Source: Massilia kyonggiensis (GTDB lineage Bacteria; Pseudomonadota; Gammaproteobacteria; Burkholderiales; Burkholderiaceae_D). Taken from it: a stretch of 64,000 nucleotides of DNA. Position 1 is the stretch's first letter. Every line of letters starts with the position of its first letter. Both the position numbers and the translations under genes were made by a program. The DNA lies in NCBI RefSeq assembly GCF_024756235.1, contig NZ_JANUGY010000009.1, forward strand, positions 62,001 through 126,000. The letters run 5' to 3'. The notes beneath the pieces are model-generated. The model saw nothing but the letters and a program-made list of their open reading frames with translations. It searched no databases and had not been told where the DNA came from. Shown here piece after piece: positions 31,525-40,295 of this stretch.

Positions 31525-33417
31525 ATGGGAGCAGTAGATCAGCAGGTCCAGGCGGCCGCAAAAACGCCGCTCATCGCCCTGCTGGGTAATCCGAACTGTG
31601 GCAAGACCGCCCTGTTCAACCGCCTGACCGGCGCGCGCCAGAAGGTCGCGAACTACGCCGGCGTCACCATCGAACGCAAGGAAGGCAGCTTCACGCTGCC
31701 GGGCGGCCGCGCATTGCGCGTGCTCGACCTGCCGGGCGCCTACAGCCTGAACGCCCACACGCCCGACGAAGCGATCACGCGCGACGTCGTCGCCGGCCTG
31801 CGCGCCGGCGAGCAGACGCCGGACGCCGTCGTCTGCGTCGTCAACGCCACCAATCTGCGCCTGAACCTGCGCCTTGTGCTGGAGATCAAGCGCCTGGGCC
31901 TGCCGATGGTGCTGGCGCTGAACATGGTCGACGTGGCGAAGAAGCGCGGCATTGAGATCGACACCGCGCGCCTGTCGCAAGAGCTGGGCATGCCCGTCAT
32001 CGAGACCGTGGCCGTGCAGGCCGGCGGCGAGAAGGGCCTGCTGGCGGCGCTGGAAGCCATGCCGTTCGAGCTGCACGTCAAACCGAATCCGCTGTCCGCC
32101 ATCGACGCCGTCCCGGTCGAGGACACGCAGCGCGAAGTGCGCCGCATCATCGACGCGACGGTCAGCTTCGACAACGACAAGGGCAACCTGAGCGAGCAGA
32201 TCGACCACGTCGTGCTGCACCCGGTGATCGGCCCGGTCATCCTCGCGGCCACGATGTTCCTGATTTTCCAGGCCGTGTTCAGCTGGGCCGCCGTGCCGAT
32301 GGACCTCATCAAGAACGGCGTCGACGGCATCGGACTATGGGTCGGCGGCGCCATGGCCGAGGGCCCGCTGCGCAGCCTGATCGTCGAGGGGATCCTGGGC
32401 GGCGTCGGCAGCGTGCTCGTGTTCCTGCCGCAGATCCTGATCCTGTTCTTCTTCATCCTCGTGCTGGAGGATTGCGGCTACCTGCCGCGCGCCGCGTTCC
32501 TGCTCGACCGCATGATGGGCGGCGTGGGCCTCTCGGGTCGCGCGTTCATCCCGCTGCTGTCGTCGTTCGCCTGTGCGATCCCGGGCGTGATGGCCGCGCG
32601 CACGATCCAGAATCCGCGCGACCGCCTCGTCACGATCATGATCGCGCCCTTGATGACGTGTTCCGCGCGCCTGCCCGTGTACGCGCTCGTGATCGCGGCG
32701 TTCATCCCGGACCGCGAACTGGCCGGCGGCATCAACCTGCAAGGGCTCGTGCTGTTCCTGCTGTACGCGGCCGGCATCGTCAGCGCGATGGCCGTCGCGT
32801 ACGTGTTCAAGCGCACGATGGGCGCCAAGGGCCACCAGCCGCTGATGCTGGAACTGCCCGCTTATCACTGGCCGCACATGCACAACCTGGCGCTGGGCCT
32901 GTGGGAACGCGCACGCATCTTCCTGACCCGCGTGGGCACCGTGATCCTGACCCTGATGGTGCTCGTGTGGTTCCTCTCCAGCTTCCCGGGCGCACCGGAA
33001 GGCGCGACGCATCCGCCGATCTACTACAGCATCGCCGGCATGCTGGGCCGCGCGTTGTCCGTCGTGTTCGAGCCGATCGGCTTCGGCTGGCAGATCTGCA
33101 TCGCGCTCGTGCCGGGCATGGCCGCGCGTGAAGTGGCCGTCGGCGCGCTGGGCACGGTGTACGCGCTGTCGGGCGGCGGCGATGACGTCGCCAGCTCGCT
33201 GACCCCGATCATCGCCGCATCGTGGGGCCTGCCGACGGCGCTGTCGCTGCTCGCGTGGTACGTGTTCGCGCCGCAGTGCCTGTCGACGCTGTCCGTCGTG
33301 CGCCGCGAAACGGGCAACGTGCGCTACGCGTTCCTGATGGCCGGCTACATGTTCGCACTTGCGTACACGGCGTCGTTCCTCACCTTCCACATCGCACGGG
33401 CCGTGCTCGGGAGCTGA
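31525..33417 (+). CDS. feoB: Ferrous-iron transporter FeoB
   Basis: The 630-residue inner-membrane protein has an N-terminal G domain with G1 GNPNCGKTALFN (about 21-32), G3 LDLPGAYSL (about 68-76) and G4 NMVD (about 132), a helical GDI region, and a membrane part with two gate repeats (FAIPLLSSFACAIPG, APLMTCSARLPVYAL). It imports Fe(II) under low-oxygen or reduced-iron conditions. It is shorter than E. coli FeoB (773) but keeps both gate motifs, as in many betaproteobacteria. The next gene, a small Cys-rich membrane protein, starts two bases after the stop. Confidence 0.95.
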   Translation: MGAVDQQVQAAAKTPLIALLGNPNCGKTALFNRLTGARQKVANYAGVTIERKEGSFTLPGGRALRVLDLPGAYSLNAHTPDEAITRDVVAGLRAGEQTPDAVVCVVNATNLRLNLRLVLEIKRLGLPMVLALNMVDVAKKRGIEIDTARLSQELGMPVIETVAVQAGGEKGLLAALEAMPFELHVKPNPLSAIDAVPVEDTQREVRRIIDATVSFDNDKGNLSEQIDHVVLHPVIGPVILAATMFLIFQAVFSWAAVPMDLIKNGVDGIGLWVGGAMAEGPLRSLIVEGILGGVGSVLVFLPQILILFFFILVLEDCGYLPRAAFLLDRMMGGVGLSGRAFIPLLSSFACAIPGVMAARTIQNPRDRLVTIMIAPLMTCSARLPVYALVIAAFIPDRELAGGINLQGLVLFLLYAAGIVSAMAVAYVFKRTMGAKGHQPLMLELPAYHWPHMHNLALGLWERARIFLTRVGTVILTLMVLVWFLSSFPGAPEGATHPPIYYSIAGMLGRALSVVFEPIGFGWQICIALVPGMAAREVAVGALGTVYALSGGGDDVASSLTPIIAASWGLPTALSLLAWYVFAPQCLSTLSVVRRETGNVRYAFLMAGYMFALAYTASFLTFHIARAVLGS

Positions 33418-33419
33418 TC

Positions 33420-33680
33420 ATGCTGCAATACCTGATCGTCGCTGTCATCGTCGCCTTCGCCGCGCTGTATGCGGCGGTCAAATACCTGCCGAAAGCGTGG
33501 CGCGAGAAGCTCGTCTACAAACTGTCGGGCGGCACCGGCCGTGGCCGCATCGTGCAGTGGCTCGGCACGGATTCCAGCTGCGGCAGCGGATGCGATACGT
33601 GCGGCACGTGCGAGACCGAGCCGCTGCCCGAGAAGGATGCGCAGGGCCGCAAGGTCATCCAGGTGCACGTCCAACGCTAA
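33420..33680 (+). CDS. Small Cys-rich membrane protein, FeoB partner (DUF6587-like)
   Basis: The 86-residue protein has one N-terminal helix (YLIVAVIVAFAALYAAV) and a cytosolic tail with four cysteines at 54, 58, 61 and 64 (SSCGSGCDTCGTC). This layout is that of FeoB-associated Cys-rich proteins, which may pass or sense iron, here replacing FeoC. A metal or iron-sulphur site is plausible, not proven. The start is two bases after feoB and there is no other promoter, so it belongs to the feo operon. Its last four bases overlap the convergent DUF72 gene. Confidence 0.8.
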   Translation: MLQYLIVAVIVAFAALYAAVKYLPKAWREKLVYKLSGGTGRGRIVQWLGTDSSCGSGCDTCGTCETEPLPEKDAQGRKVIQVHVQR

Positions 33681-34492
33681 GTTGCGTTGATCAGCTCGAT
33701 CAAACGCTTCGCATCGAACGGCGCCCTGACCTTGATGTCGTTGTCGAAGTAGCAGAACACGTCTCCATGCTCCGCCCACGTGCGGATCCGCGCGGCCCAG
33801 CGCTCCAGCGATTCGTCCTCGTACCCGCTCGCATACAGCTCATGCTCGCCGTGTAGTCGGATGTACATGAAGTCCGCCGTCACGTCGTCGACCTCCAGCC
33901 ATTTGCCGGCCGTATCCGCTACGACGAGCGCCACGTTGTACTTGCGCAGCAGCGCGAGGAAGGCCGGGTCGCGGAAGCTCTCGTGGCGCACTTCGACGGC
34001 GTGGCGCAGCGGGCGCACGGCGTCGATCTCCAGCAGCGCGCGGCCTACGAGCTTCTCGTCGTGGCCGCGCGCGATGGCGAGCGCCTGGCCCGTGTCGTGC
34101 GGCAGCAGGGACAGGAAGTGTTCGACCTTGTCCGCATCGAAGCGCAGCTGCGGCGGGAACTGCCACAGGAAGGGCCCGAGTTTTTCGCGCAACGCGAACA
34201 CGCCGGAGGCGAGCACGTTGGCGAGCGGCGTCTCGATGCCGCGCAGCTTGAGCATGTGCGTGAGGAAGCGGTTGCCCTTCACGGCGAACAGGAAGCCGGG
34301 CGGCGTCGCGTCGTACCACGCCGCGTAGCTGGATGGGCGCTGCAGCGAATAAAAGGAACCGTTGATCTCGATGGTGGGCAGGAAGCGCGAAGCGTATTCG
34401 AGTTCGCGCGCCTGCACGAGGCCGGGCGGATAAAACACCCCGCGCCATGGTTCGTACCGCCAGCCGGAGATGCCGATGTAGATTGCGCCCAT
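33677..34492 (-). CDS. DUF72 (YecE-like) TIM-barrel protein
   Basis: The 271-residue protein shows the DUF72 marks: IGISGWRYEPWRG at the start, EINGSFYSLQRPSSYAAW (about 41-58), LGPFLWQFPP (about 106-115), VEVRHESF (about 162-169) and FMYIRLHG near the end. These proteins are TIM barrels of unknown enzymatic function. No operon partner is apparent: it converges on the feo operon (4-base overlap) and stands 28 bases from the PEP-CTERM gene upstream. Confidence 0.85.
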   Translation of the reverse strand: MGAIYIGISGWRYEPWRGVFYPPGLVQARELEYASRFLPTIEINGSFYSLQRPSSYAAWYDATPPGFLFAVKGNRFLTHMLKLRGIETPLANVLASGVFALREKLGPFLWQFPPQLRFDADKVEHFLSLLPHDTGQALAIARGHDEKLVGRALLEIDAVRPLRHAVEVRHESFRDPAFLALLRKYNVALVVADTAGKWLEVDDVTADFMYIRLHGEHELYASGYEDESLERWAARIRTWAEHGDVFCYFDNDIKVRAPFDAKRLIELINAT

Positions 34493-34520
34493 GCCCCCAG
34501 TCTAGGGCAAAGCGCGGAAA

Positions 34521-35093
34521 TCAGGCGCGCCGTCGGCGCCACAGCGCGATGCCGCCCACGCCCGCCAGCAGCATCGCCCACGTGGGCGCTTCCGGCACGG
34601 CCGGCACCGATTCGGTGCCGGGCAGGGCGGACGACATGGACAGCGTCGTGGCGTCCGTCCAGAGCAGGTGGTGTTCCGAGCCGCCGTAGGGGGCGAACTG
34701 GTAGTCATAGACCATCTGGCCCGTCGTGACGAAATGGCCCCCGCCGTACAGGCCTTCCGGATCGCTGGAGTACTCGCTGACGCTGAACGACAGGCCGCTC
34801 TCCGCGGAGAAGCGGAAGCTGTCGGCATCGCAGTGGTAATAGGTATTGCTGCCCGCGGCGCAAGCCACGTAGTCCTTCGCGTCGACCAGCAACGACGTCA
34901 GCTCGCCCCGTTCGAGGATGCCGTCGCCGTTCGCATCGGCGCCGGTGAACGAACCGTCGATGCGCAGGTCGGGCAGGAAGGCCCCGGCTTCGTAGTCGTA
35001 GAAGCCGGTGTAGGTGAAGGCCCAGTGGGACGTCTGGGCATGGGCGAACGTACTGGCCAGCAGCAGGACGCCGGCGGTGACGATGAACTTCAT
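34521..35093 (-). CDS. PEP-CTERM sorted exported protein with EF-hand-like loop
   Basis: The 190-residue protein has a signal peptide (MKFIVTAGVLLLASTFAHAQ) and a C-terminal PEP-CTERM sorting signal: PEAPTWAMLLAGVGGIALW followed by RRRRA. The mature part is mostly beta-rich; GADANGDGILERGEL (about 52-66) fits an EF-hand or dockerin-like calcium loop (D-x-N-G-D-G-x-L-x-x-x-E). Two cysteines (VACAAG, YHCDAD) may form a disulphide. PEP-CTERM proteins are processed by exosortase and go to the surface or exopolysaccharide. No exosortase or polysaccharide gene is in the window. The start 35093 is chosen for the signal peptide. Confidence 0.8.
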   Translation of the reverse strand: MKFIVTAGVLLLASTFAHAQTSHWAFTYTGFYDYEAGAFLPDLRIDGSFTGADANGDGILERGELTSLLVDAKDYVACAAGSNTYYHCDADSFRFSAESGLSFSVSEYSSDPEGLYGGGHFVTTGQMVYDYQFAPYGGSEHHLLWTDATTLSMSSALPGTESVPAVPEAPTWAMLLAGVGGIALWRRRRA

Positions 35094-35287
35094 GACAAGG
35101 ACCTCGGGAATCAACAAGCGCGACAGGGCACAGCCTACCTTGCCGTCCACGAAAGTCCTACGGATTTAACATATGTGTCGCCGCTCAGCCACAGTGCATG
35201 ACTCGCAACGTCATATTGCGCCTCACCAATCTGGGCTGAACCGCAGGGAACCAGAATGGCAGCTCGTCCTTACTTCGCTGGGGTATC

Positions 35288-35722
35288 ATGCCATTTCGCT
35301 ACTGGGCCTGGTTCACGCTGAACGAGATGCAGAAGGTGGACACAGGCGAATGCGCCCGCCTCGTCCAGATGTACATCCCGCAGATCGGCCACACCAGCAC
35401 ATGGAAGCCGGGCGAGCGGGTGATCGATGTTCTGGGACGAGGCGGAAAAATCGAGCCCGGGACGGCGGTTGCCACGTTCGTGAAAGGGCGATATCCGTCT
35501 TCCGGTCACCGTCATGCGGCGTTCTACGAGGGGCCTGTGCGCAGTGTCAGCGGCAGCATCATGGGAATCATCCTGATGGACCAGTGGAATCCACCGCCGG
35601 GACGTGCGGACCGCCCTTTGATCAAGCGCCGCACCGTCCCGCGACGAGGAAAGATGCACGATGACGGGACGTTTCCGTTCATCTCCGACAATGCCGAAGC
35701 CTTCTACGTGATCGAGAAATGA
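35288..35722 (+). CDS. BPSL0067-family NlpC/P60-like amidase, candidate T6SS effector
   Basis: The 144-residue protein lacks a signal peptide. It has DTGECARLVQ with a candidate catalytic Cys22, then TAVATFVKGRYPSSGHRHAAFY (His about 77-79), DQWNPPPG, and SDNAEAFYVIE at the end; this is the pattern of the BPSL0067 family, Cys-His peptidoglycan amidases. I believe this family includes the type VI effector Tae2, but did not verify it. It overlaps the next gene by ATGA; that gene is exported and Cys-containing, as expected for a periplasmic immunity protein. No T6SS gene is in the window. The start is taken at the only ATG near the family N-terminus. Confidence 0.7.
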   Translation: MPFRYWAWFTLNEMQKVDTGECARLVQMYIPQIGHTSTWKPGERVIDVLGRGGKIEPGTAVATFVKGRYPSSGHRHAAFYEGPVRSVSGSIMGIILMDQWNPPPGRADRPLIKRRTVPRRGKMHDDGTFPFISDNAEAFYVIEK

Positions 35723-36135
35723 AGCATCCAGGTGACATGAAGCGATTGACTGCCGCGGCAACGATAACCGTTTTGCTGGCCCTGCGTCCCGCATCGGCAA
35801 AGGCCGAACAGCATATCGTCTGTCCGGCATCCGCCAGTCAACTGGATGGGGCAGAACCCATCTTCGGTCCGCTGGATGCGCCCTGGGGCGAGTTGCACGA
35901 GGCGGAGTCGATCAGGCGTAAGGATGGCGCCTACGTTATCCGTTACGACCTGACCGGCGGCGAAGCGCCGCGATTGGAAAAGTGGCTGATGTGCCGCTAC
36001 CGGGACGACAGCCACCGTGCCGTCAAGCTGCCCGTCACGACGAAAACATGCAGGGTGACGACCCGCCAGGACGGGGCCGTCGACCCCGCGACGAAAAGAC
36101 CGTACTACCGCGTCCTGGACATCACGTGCCGCTAG
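35719..36135 (+). CDS. STY0301-like exported protein, candidate immunity protein
   Basis: The 138-residue protein (start ATG 35719; ATG 35737 is an alternative that still keeps the signal) carries a signal peptide (MKRLTAAATITVLLALRPASA). The mature part has four cysteines at IVCPAS, LMCRYRD, KTCRVT and DITCR, the pattern of STY0301-like proteins found next to peptidoglycan-hydrolase effectors. Such a protein would sit in the periplasm and neutralise the amidase encoded just upstream. Its start overlaps the amidase stop (ATGA). It ends eight bases before the convergent CocE gene. Confidence 0.65.
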   Translation: MKHPGDMKRLTAAATITVLLALRPASAKAEQHIVCPASASQLDGAEPIFGPLDAPWGELHEAESIRRKDGAYVIRYDLTGGEAPRLEKWLMCRYRDDSHRAVKLPVTTKTCRVTTRQDGAVDPATKRPYYRVLDITCR

Positions 36136-36143
36136 GCCGGTGA

Positions 36144-38078
36144 CTACTTCCCTGCCTGCACCACCGGCAACTCGATCGCACTCTCCAGCCCCGGCGCGTG
36201 ATAGACGCGCTGCGTCGCCTTGCGATAATCGCCCGGCTTCGCGTAGAAGATGTTCGGCACGAACGTCTGCGGGTTGCGGTCGTACAGCGGGAACCAGCTG
36301 GACTGGATCTGCACCATGATACGGTGGCCCGGCAGGAACACGTGATCGACGTTCGGCAGCGCGAAGCGGTAGCGCTCGGCCTTGTTCGCGGGGATCGCGG
36401 CCGGCTTGTCCAGGCCCTGGTAGTAGCGGCCGCGGAAGATGTCCATCGCGATCGGCAGCTGGTAGCCGCCCATCTCCGGCTGCGCCGCCACTTCGTCCGG
36501 GTACACGTCCATCAGCTTGACGACCCAGTCGCTGTCCGTGCCCGACGTCGACGCGTACAGGTCGACCATCGGCTGGCCGGCCAGCTGCAGCGGCGCGGTG
36601 AGCGGGGCGGTCGTGTAGGTCAGTACGTCAGGGCGGTCCGAGTAGCTGCGCTGGTCCGTCACGAGCCACGGCTTCCACACGTTGGCGTCGGTCATGTGCA
36701 CGGGGCGTGGAATGAACGGCACCGGTTTCGCCGGGTCGGAGACGTATTCGTCGAACGCGGCCGTCTTGTCGGCCTTGCCCTGCGCCTTCTCGAAGGCGAG
36801 GCCGAAGCCCGGCTTCAGGTACAGCGGCGTGGCGGCCGGCACGAGCGGCCACTGGTCGAGACGGCGCCAGCGATTGACGCCGGTCTGGTACGACCACACG
36901 GGCGGCGTGTCGAACGCGGGCGCGCCATCCTTCAGGTACTGGTTGAAGAACGGGAGCATGACCTCGCGGCGGAATTCGCGCGCGGTGTCGCCCGTGAATT
37001 TCAGCGCGCCCAGCGTCGAGCCCTCGTAGTTGACGCCGCTGTGGCGCCACGGGCCCACCACCAGCGAATTCAGTTTATTGGTCTTGTCCTGCGGTTCGAC
37101 GGCGGCATAGGTCGCGTAGGCGCCGTAGATGTCTTCCTGGTCCCAGCGGCCGACGACGGTCATCGTGGGCACGCTCAAGGGACGCTTGGCGAGGATCTTG
37201 TCCAGCGCCTGTTCCTGCCAGTAGCTGTCGTACGCCGGATGCTCGAACAGCTTCTTCGTGAAGTTCAGCTGGTCGACGCCGTAGAGGTGCGCGAAGTCGG
37301 ACGTGGAGCCCGCGCGCAGCCAGGCCTCGTAGTCGTCGTTGATGCCGGTGACGATCCTTTCGCCTTCGCCGCGCGCCGCGTTCTGGCTCGCGATGTAGGC
37401 GAGGTTCGGGTTGCGGAAGGCGCCGTTGTGGAACCAGTCGTCGCCGCGCCAGCCGTCGACCATGGGGCTCATCGGCACGGCGGCCTTCAGCGCCGGGTGC
37501 GGGTCGACGAGGGCCATCAGCACGGTAAAGCCTTCGTACGACGAGCCGACCATGCCGACCTTGCCGTTCGATTGCGGGATGTTCTTGATCAGCCAGTCGA
37601 TTGTGTCGTAGGCGTCGGTCGTGTGGTCGACTTGCGTGTTGTTCAGCGGGCCGCGCACGGGGCGCGTCATCACGTAGTCGCCTTCCGAGCCGTACTTGCC
37701 GCGCACGTCCTGGAACACGCGGATGTAGCCGTTCTCGATGAAGGCGTCGTCACCGTCGCCGAGGATCGACGTGATGTGCGGGCTCTTCATGCGGCCCGCG
37801 CGGCCGGACGCGTTGTACGGCGTGCGCGTCAGCATGATCGGCGCCTTGCCTGCCATGATGCTCTTCGGGATCACGATCACGGTGTGCAGCTTGACGCCAT
37901 CGCGCATCGGGATCATGACGTCCTGCTTGACGTAGTCGGCGTTCGGGACCGTCGTCTCGAACTTCCCGGCCGGGATGTCCGGCGCCATCGGTGACGTCTG
38001 GGCCTGCGCCGCGCTGGCGAAGGCGGCGGCAAGCACGAGGGAAAGGACGGACAGGGACGGCAGGCGGTAACGCGGCAT
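36144..38078 (-). CDS. CocE/NonD-family hydrolase, X-Pro dipeptidyl-peptidase-like
   Basis: The 644-residue exported protein has a signal peptide (LSVLSLVLAAAFASAAQAQ) and an alpha/beta hydrolase domain. DVMIPMRDGVKL is the family start, and VGMVGSSYEG (about 175-183) contains the nucleophile Ser180 in G-x-S-Y-x-G. A C-terminal jelly-roll domain follows (about 400-644). Members are cocaine esterase, glutaryl-7-ACA acylase and X-Pro dipeptidyl-peptidases. A periplasmic acyl- or dipeptidyl-cleaving role is likely. The start at 38078 is preferred to GTG at 38093 because GGAG lies nine bases before it. Confidence 0.87.
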   Translation of the reverse strand: MPRYRLPSLSVLSLVLAAAFASAAQAQTSPMAPDIPAGKFETTVPNADYVKQDVMIPMRDGVKLHTVIVIPKSIMAGKAPIMLTRTPYNASGRAGRMKSPHITSILGDGDDAFIENGYIRVFQDVRGKYGSEGDYVMTRPVRGPLNNTQVDHTTDAYDTIDWLIKNIPQSNGKVGMVGSSYEGFTVLMALVDPHPALKAAVPMSPMVDGWRGDDWFHNGAFRNPNLAYIASQNAARGEGERIVTGINDDYEAWLRAGSTSDFAHLYGVDQLNFTKKLFEHPAYDSYWQEQALDKILAKRPLSVPTMTVVGRWDQEDIYGAYATYAAVEPQDKTNKLNSLVVGPWRHSGVNYEGSTLGALKFTGDTAREFRREVMLPFFNQYLKDGAPAFDTPPVWSYQTGVNRWRRLDQWPLVPAATPLYLKPGFGLAFEKAQGKADKTAAFDEYVSDPAKPVPFIPRPVHMTDANVWKPWLVTDQRSYSDRPDVLTYTTAPLTAPLQLAGQPMVDLYASTSGTDSDWVVKLMDVYPDEVAAQPEMGGYQLPIAMDIFRGRYYQGLDKPAAIPANKAERYRFALPNVDHVFLPGHRIMVQIQSSWFPLYDRNPQTFVPNIFYAKPGDYRKATQRVYHAPGLESAIELPVVQAGK

Positions 38079-38173
38079 CGGATTGGTCTCCACGGATCGG
38101 TTGAGTGAGCAACCTTGGATAAAGATTGCAACAGAGCATGGTACCGAACCGTGGGAAAGTCTGCAAACGCGCC

Positions 38174-38350
38174 ACCAAAATTCGGGGTCAGAGCACTTTT
38201 TCAGGCACGGTCTTCAGAGCAAGCTTTTGCGCTAGCCGTCGCCTGCCGATTCTGCGCGCAGCGTCCAGAGACGACGCCATGTGCGCATCCGGGAGGCAAA
38301 ATGTCCATTTGGACATTGACCCAAAATGTGCTCTGACCCCGAATTGAAGA
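38174..38350. mobile_element. Small MITE/REPIN-like inverted-repeat element
   Basis: AATTCGGGGTCAGAGCAC (38179-38196) and its exact complement GTGCTCTGACCCCGAATT (38328-38345) bound a 131-base interior; the arms extend further (GCACtTTTT / GCACaTTTT) with one mismatch. Inside, ATGTCCATTTGGACAT (38301-38316) is itself an inverted repeat. The 300 bases between the CocE and chemoreceptor genes hold this element and no gene. There is no transposase, so it would be a non-autonomous element mobilised in trans. Confidence 0.6.
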
Positions 38351-38378
38351 AATGGCCGGTGGGAACCGGCCCGGAGGG

Positions 38379-40295
38379 TCAGGCAGACAGGAGCTTGCGG
38401 CCTGCCGGTGCTGCGAGCGTCGGCGTGCTTGCGGTCAGCTTGAACGTGCTGACGACGGCATCCAGTTCGCGCGCCTGTTCCTGCAGCGCGGCCGCGGCGG
38501 CGGCGGCTTCTTCGACGAGGGCCGCGTTCTGCTGGGTCGCGTCGTCCATCTGCGCGATCGCCTGGTTGACTTGCGCGATGCCCATGCTCTGTTCCTGGCT
38601 GGACGCCGCGATGTCGCGCATCAGAACTTCCGCGCGGCGCACGGAGGCGACGATCGCTTCCATCGCCTGGCCGGCACCGTCCGCGAGCGCGCTGCCCGCG
38701 TCGACCTTGGCGACGGAATCCAGGATCAGCTGGCGGATCTCTTTCGATGCGGCCGCCGAGCGCTGCGCCAAGGTGCGCACTTCGCCGGCGACGACGGCGA
38801 AGCCGCGGCCCTGTTCGCCCGCACGCGCCGCTTCCACGGCCGCGTTCAGCGCGAGGATGTTGGTCTGGAAAGCGATGCCGTCGATGACACCGATGATCTC
38901 GGAAATCTTGCGCGAGCTTTCCGTGATGGCGCCCATCGTGCGCACGACTTCCGCCACGACGGCGCCGCCTTTCTCGGCCGACTGCGCCGTCTCGGACACG
39001 AGGCGGTTCGCCTCCATCGCGTGCTCCGCGTTGTGGCGCACGGTGGTCGTCAGTTCTTCCATCGCGGCCGCCGTCTCTTCGATGCTCGACGCCTGCGCTT
39101 CCGTGCGCGCGGACAGGTCCATGTTGCCGCGCGCGATTTCGTCGGTGGCGCCGGCAATCACGGTGCTGCTGTCGCGCACCTTGCCGATCGTGCCGCTGAG
39201 CGAGCCGACGAAGCGGTTGAACGCCTGGGCCAGCTTGCCGACTTCGTCCTCGCCGTCCGCTTGCAGACGACGGCTGAGGTCGCCTTCACCGTCGGCGATC
39301 TCGCCCAGCATGCCGGCCGCGCCCATCACCGGGGCCGAGATGGCACCCGCGACGAACCAGATCGCGGCCAGACCCACGGCACCGCCGACGAGCGCCGCAA
39401 CGATGGCGGACACCGCCGCCGTCTGCCCGATGTTGCCGAGCACTTCAGCCTCCGGCACCTCGGCCACGACGTACAGGTTCAGCTCCGGCACGTACGACGA
39501 GGCGACGAACTGGCGGCCCGCCGGCGCGTCGTAGCGGCTCGATGCGAATGCCTGCTTGCCCAGCAGCGAACGTACGAGTTCGGGCGTGAAGCCGGGCTGC
39601 TTGTCGAGGGTGTGCTGGCCGTCGAGCAGGCTGCGGTCGCGGTGGACCAGCAGCGTGCCGTCGTTGCTCACCAGGTAGACGTAGCCGGATTTGCCGAGGC
39701 GATAGTTGCGGATGCTGTTCGCGAGCGCTTCGGCGGACAGGCCCAGGCCGGCGATCGCCAGCTTGCCGCCCGGCGTCTGCACGCGCGCGTCGATGAACAG
39801 CATGTAGACGCCCGTGGTGCCGTCCTTGTCCAGGTTGAGCGAATAGGGCACACCGCTGTCGAGGAATTTCTTGAACCACGCATCCTTGTCCGACTTCTTG
39901 TCGATCGTGCGGTCGAACCCTTTTTCGGTGAAGTATTTCGAGGTGCCGTCCGACACCCAGAACACGGTGGCCGCACGGTTGGCCTCTTGTAGGCGCCTGG
40001 CCTGCGCGGTCCACGCGGCGAGGCCGTCGTCCGCATTGCCGGCGTCTTCCCACGCCTGCAGGAAGGTGTTGTTCGCCAGCGTCTGCGAGATCGCGGCGGG
40101 TTCCGCGATCTGGCGCTGGATGTCGTTGCGGATGGCGCCGACCTGGGCCGGCAATTCGTTGTCAACGACGCGCTCGCGCATCTGCGCACTGGTCATCGAA
40201 ATGGACAGGGTGGAGGAGATGGCGATGAAGACGAGCAGACACACGCCCATGCTGAGCATGAGCTTGCTGCGGATGCCGAGATGACGGAAGTTCAT
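38379..40295 (-). CDS. Methyl-accepting chemotaxis protein with Cache sensor
   Basis: The 638-residue protein has an N-terminal helix (SKLMLSMGVCLLVFIAISSTL), a periplasmic Cache-type sensor (about 35-275: SKYFTEKGFDRTIDKKSDKDAW, GLSAEALANSIRNY), a second helix (about 285-325), a HAMP segment (VGKLAQAFNRFVGSL) and the highly conserved signalling hairpin IDGIAFQTNILALNAAVEAARAGEQGRGFAVVAGEVR (motif only, positions about 490-530). It reports an unknown ligand to CheA/CheW. A cheW gene lies 5 kb downstream on the same strand. A 262-base AT-rich spacer lies upstream. Confidence 0.93.
   Translation of the reverse strand: MNFRHLGIRSKLMLSMGVCLLVFIAISSTLSISMTSAQMRERVVDNELPAQVGAIRNDIQRQIAEPAAISQTLANNTFLQAWEDAGNADDGLAAWTAQARRLQEANRAATVFWVSDGTSKYFTEKGFDRTIDKKSDKDAWFKKFLDSGVPYSLNLDKDGTTGVYMLFIDARVQTPGGKLAIAGLGLSAEALANSIRNYRLGKSGYVYLVSNDGTLLVHRDRSLLDGQHTLDKQPGFTPELVRSLLGKQAFASSRYDAPAGRQFVASSYVPELNLYVVAEVPEAEVLGNIGQTAAVSAIVAALVGGAVGLAAIWFVAGAISAPVMGAAGMLGEIADGEGDLSRRLQADGEDEVGKLAQAFNRFVGSLSGTIGKVRDSSTVIAGATDEIARGNMDLSARTEAQASSIEETAAAMEELTTTVRHNAEHAMEANRLVSETAQSAEKGGAVVAEVVRTMGAITESSRKISEIIGVIDGIAFQTNILALNAAVEAARAGEQGRGFAVVAGEVRTLAQRSAAASKEIRQLILDSVAKVDAGSALADGAGQAMEAIVASVRRAEVLMRDIAASSQEQSMGIAQVNQAIAQMDDATQQNAALVEEAAAAAAALQEQARELDAVVSTFKLTASTPTLAAPAGRKLLSA

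Noticed and set aside
36198..37994. 598-codon plus-strand frame inside the CocE gene
   Set aside because: Antisense shadow of a well-supported hydrolase; no motifs.
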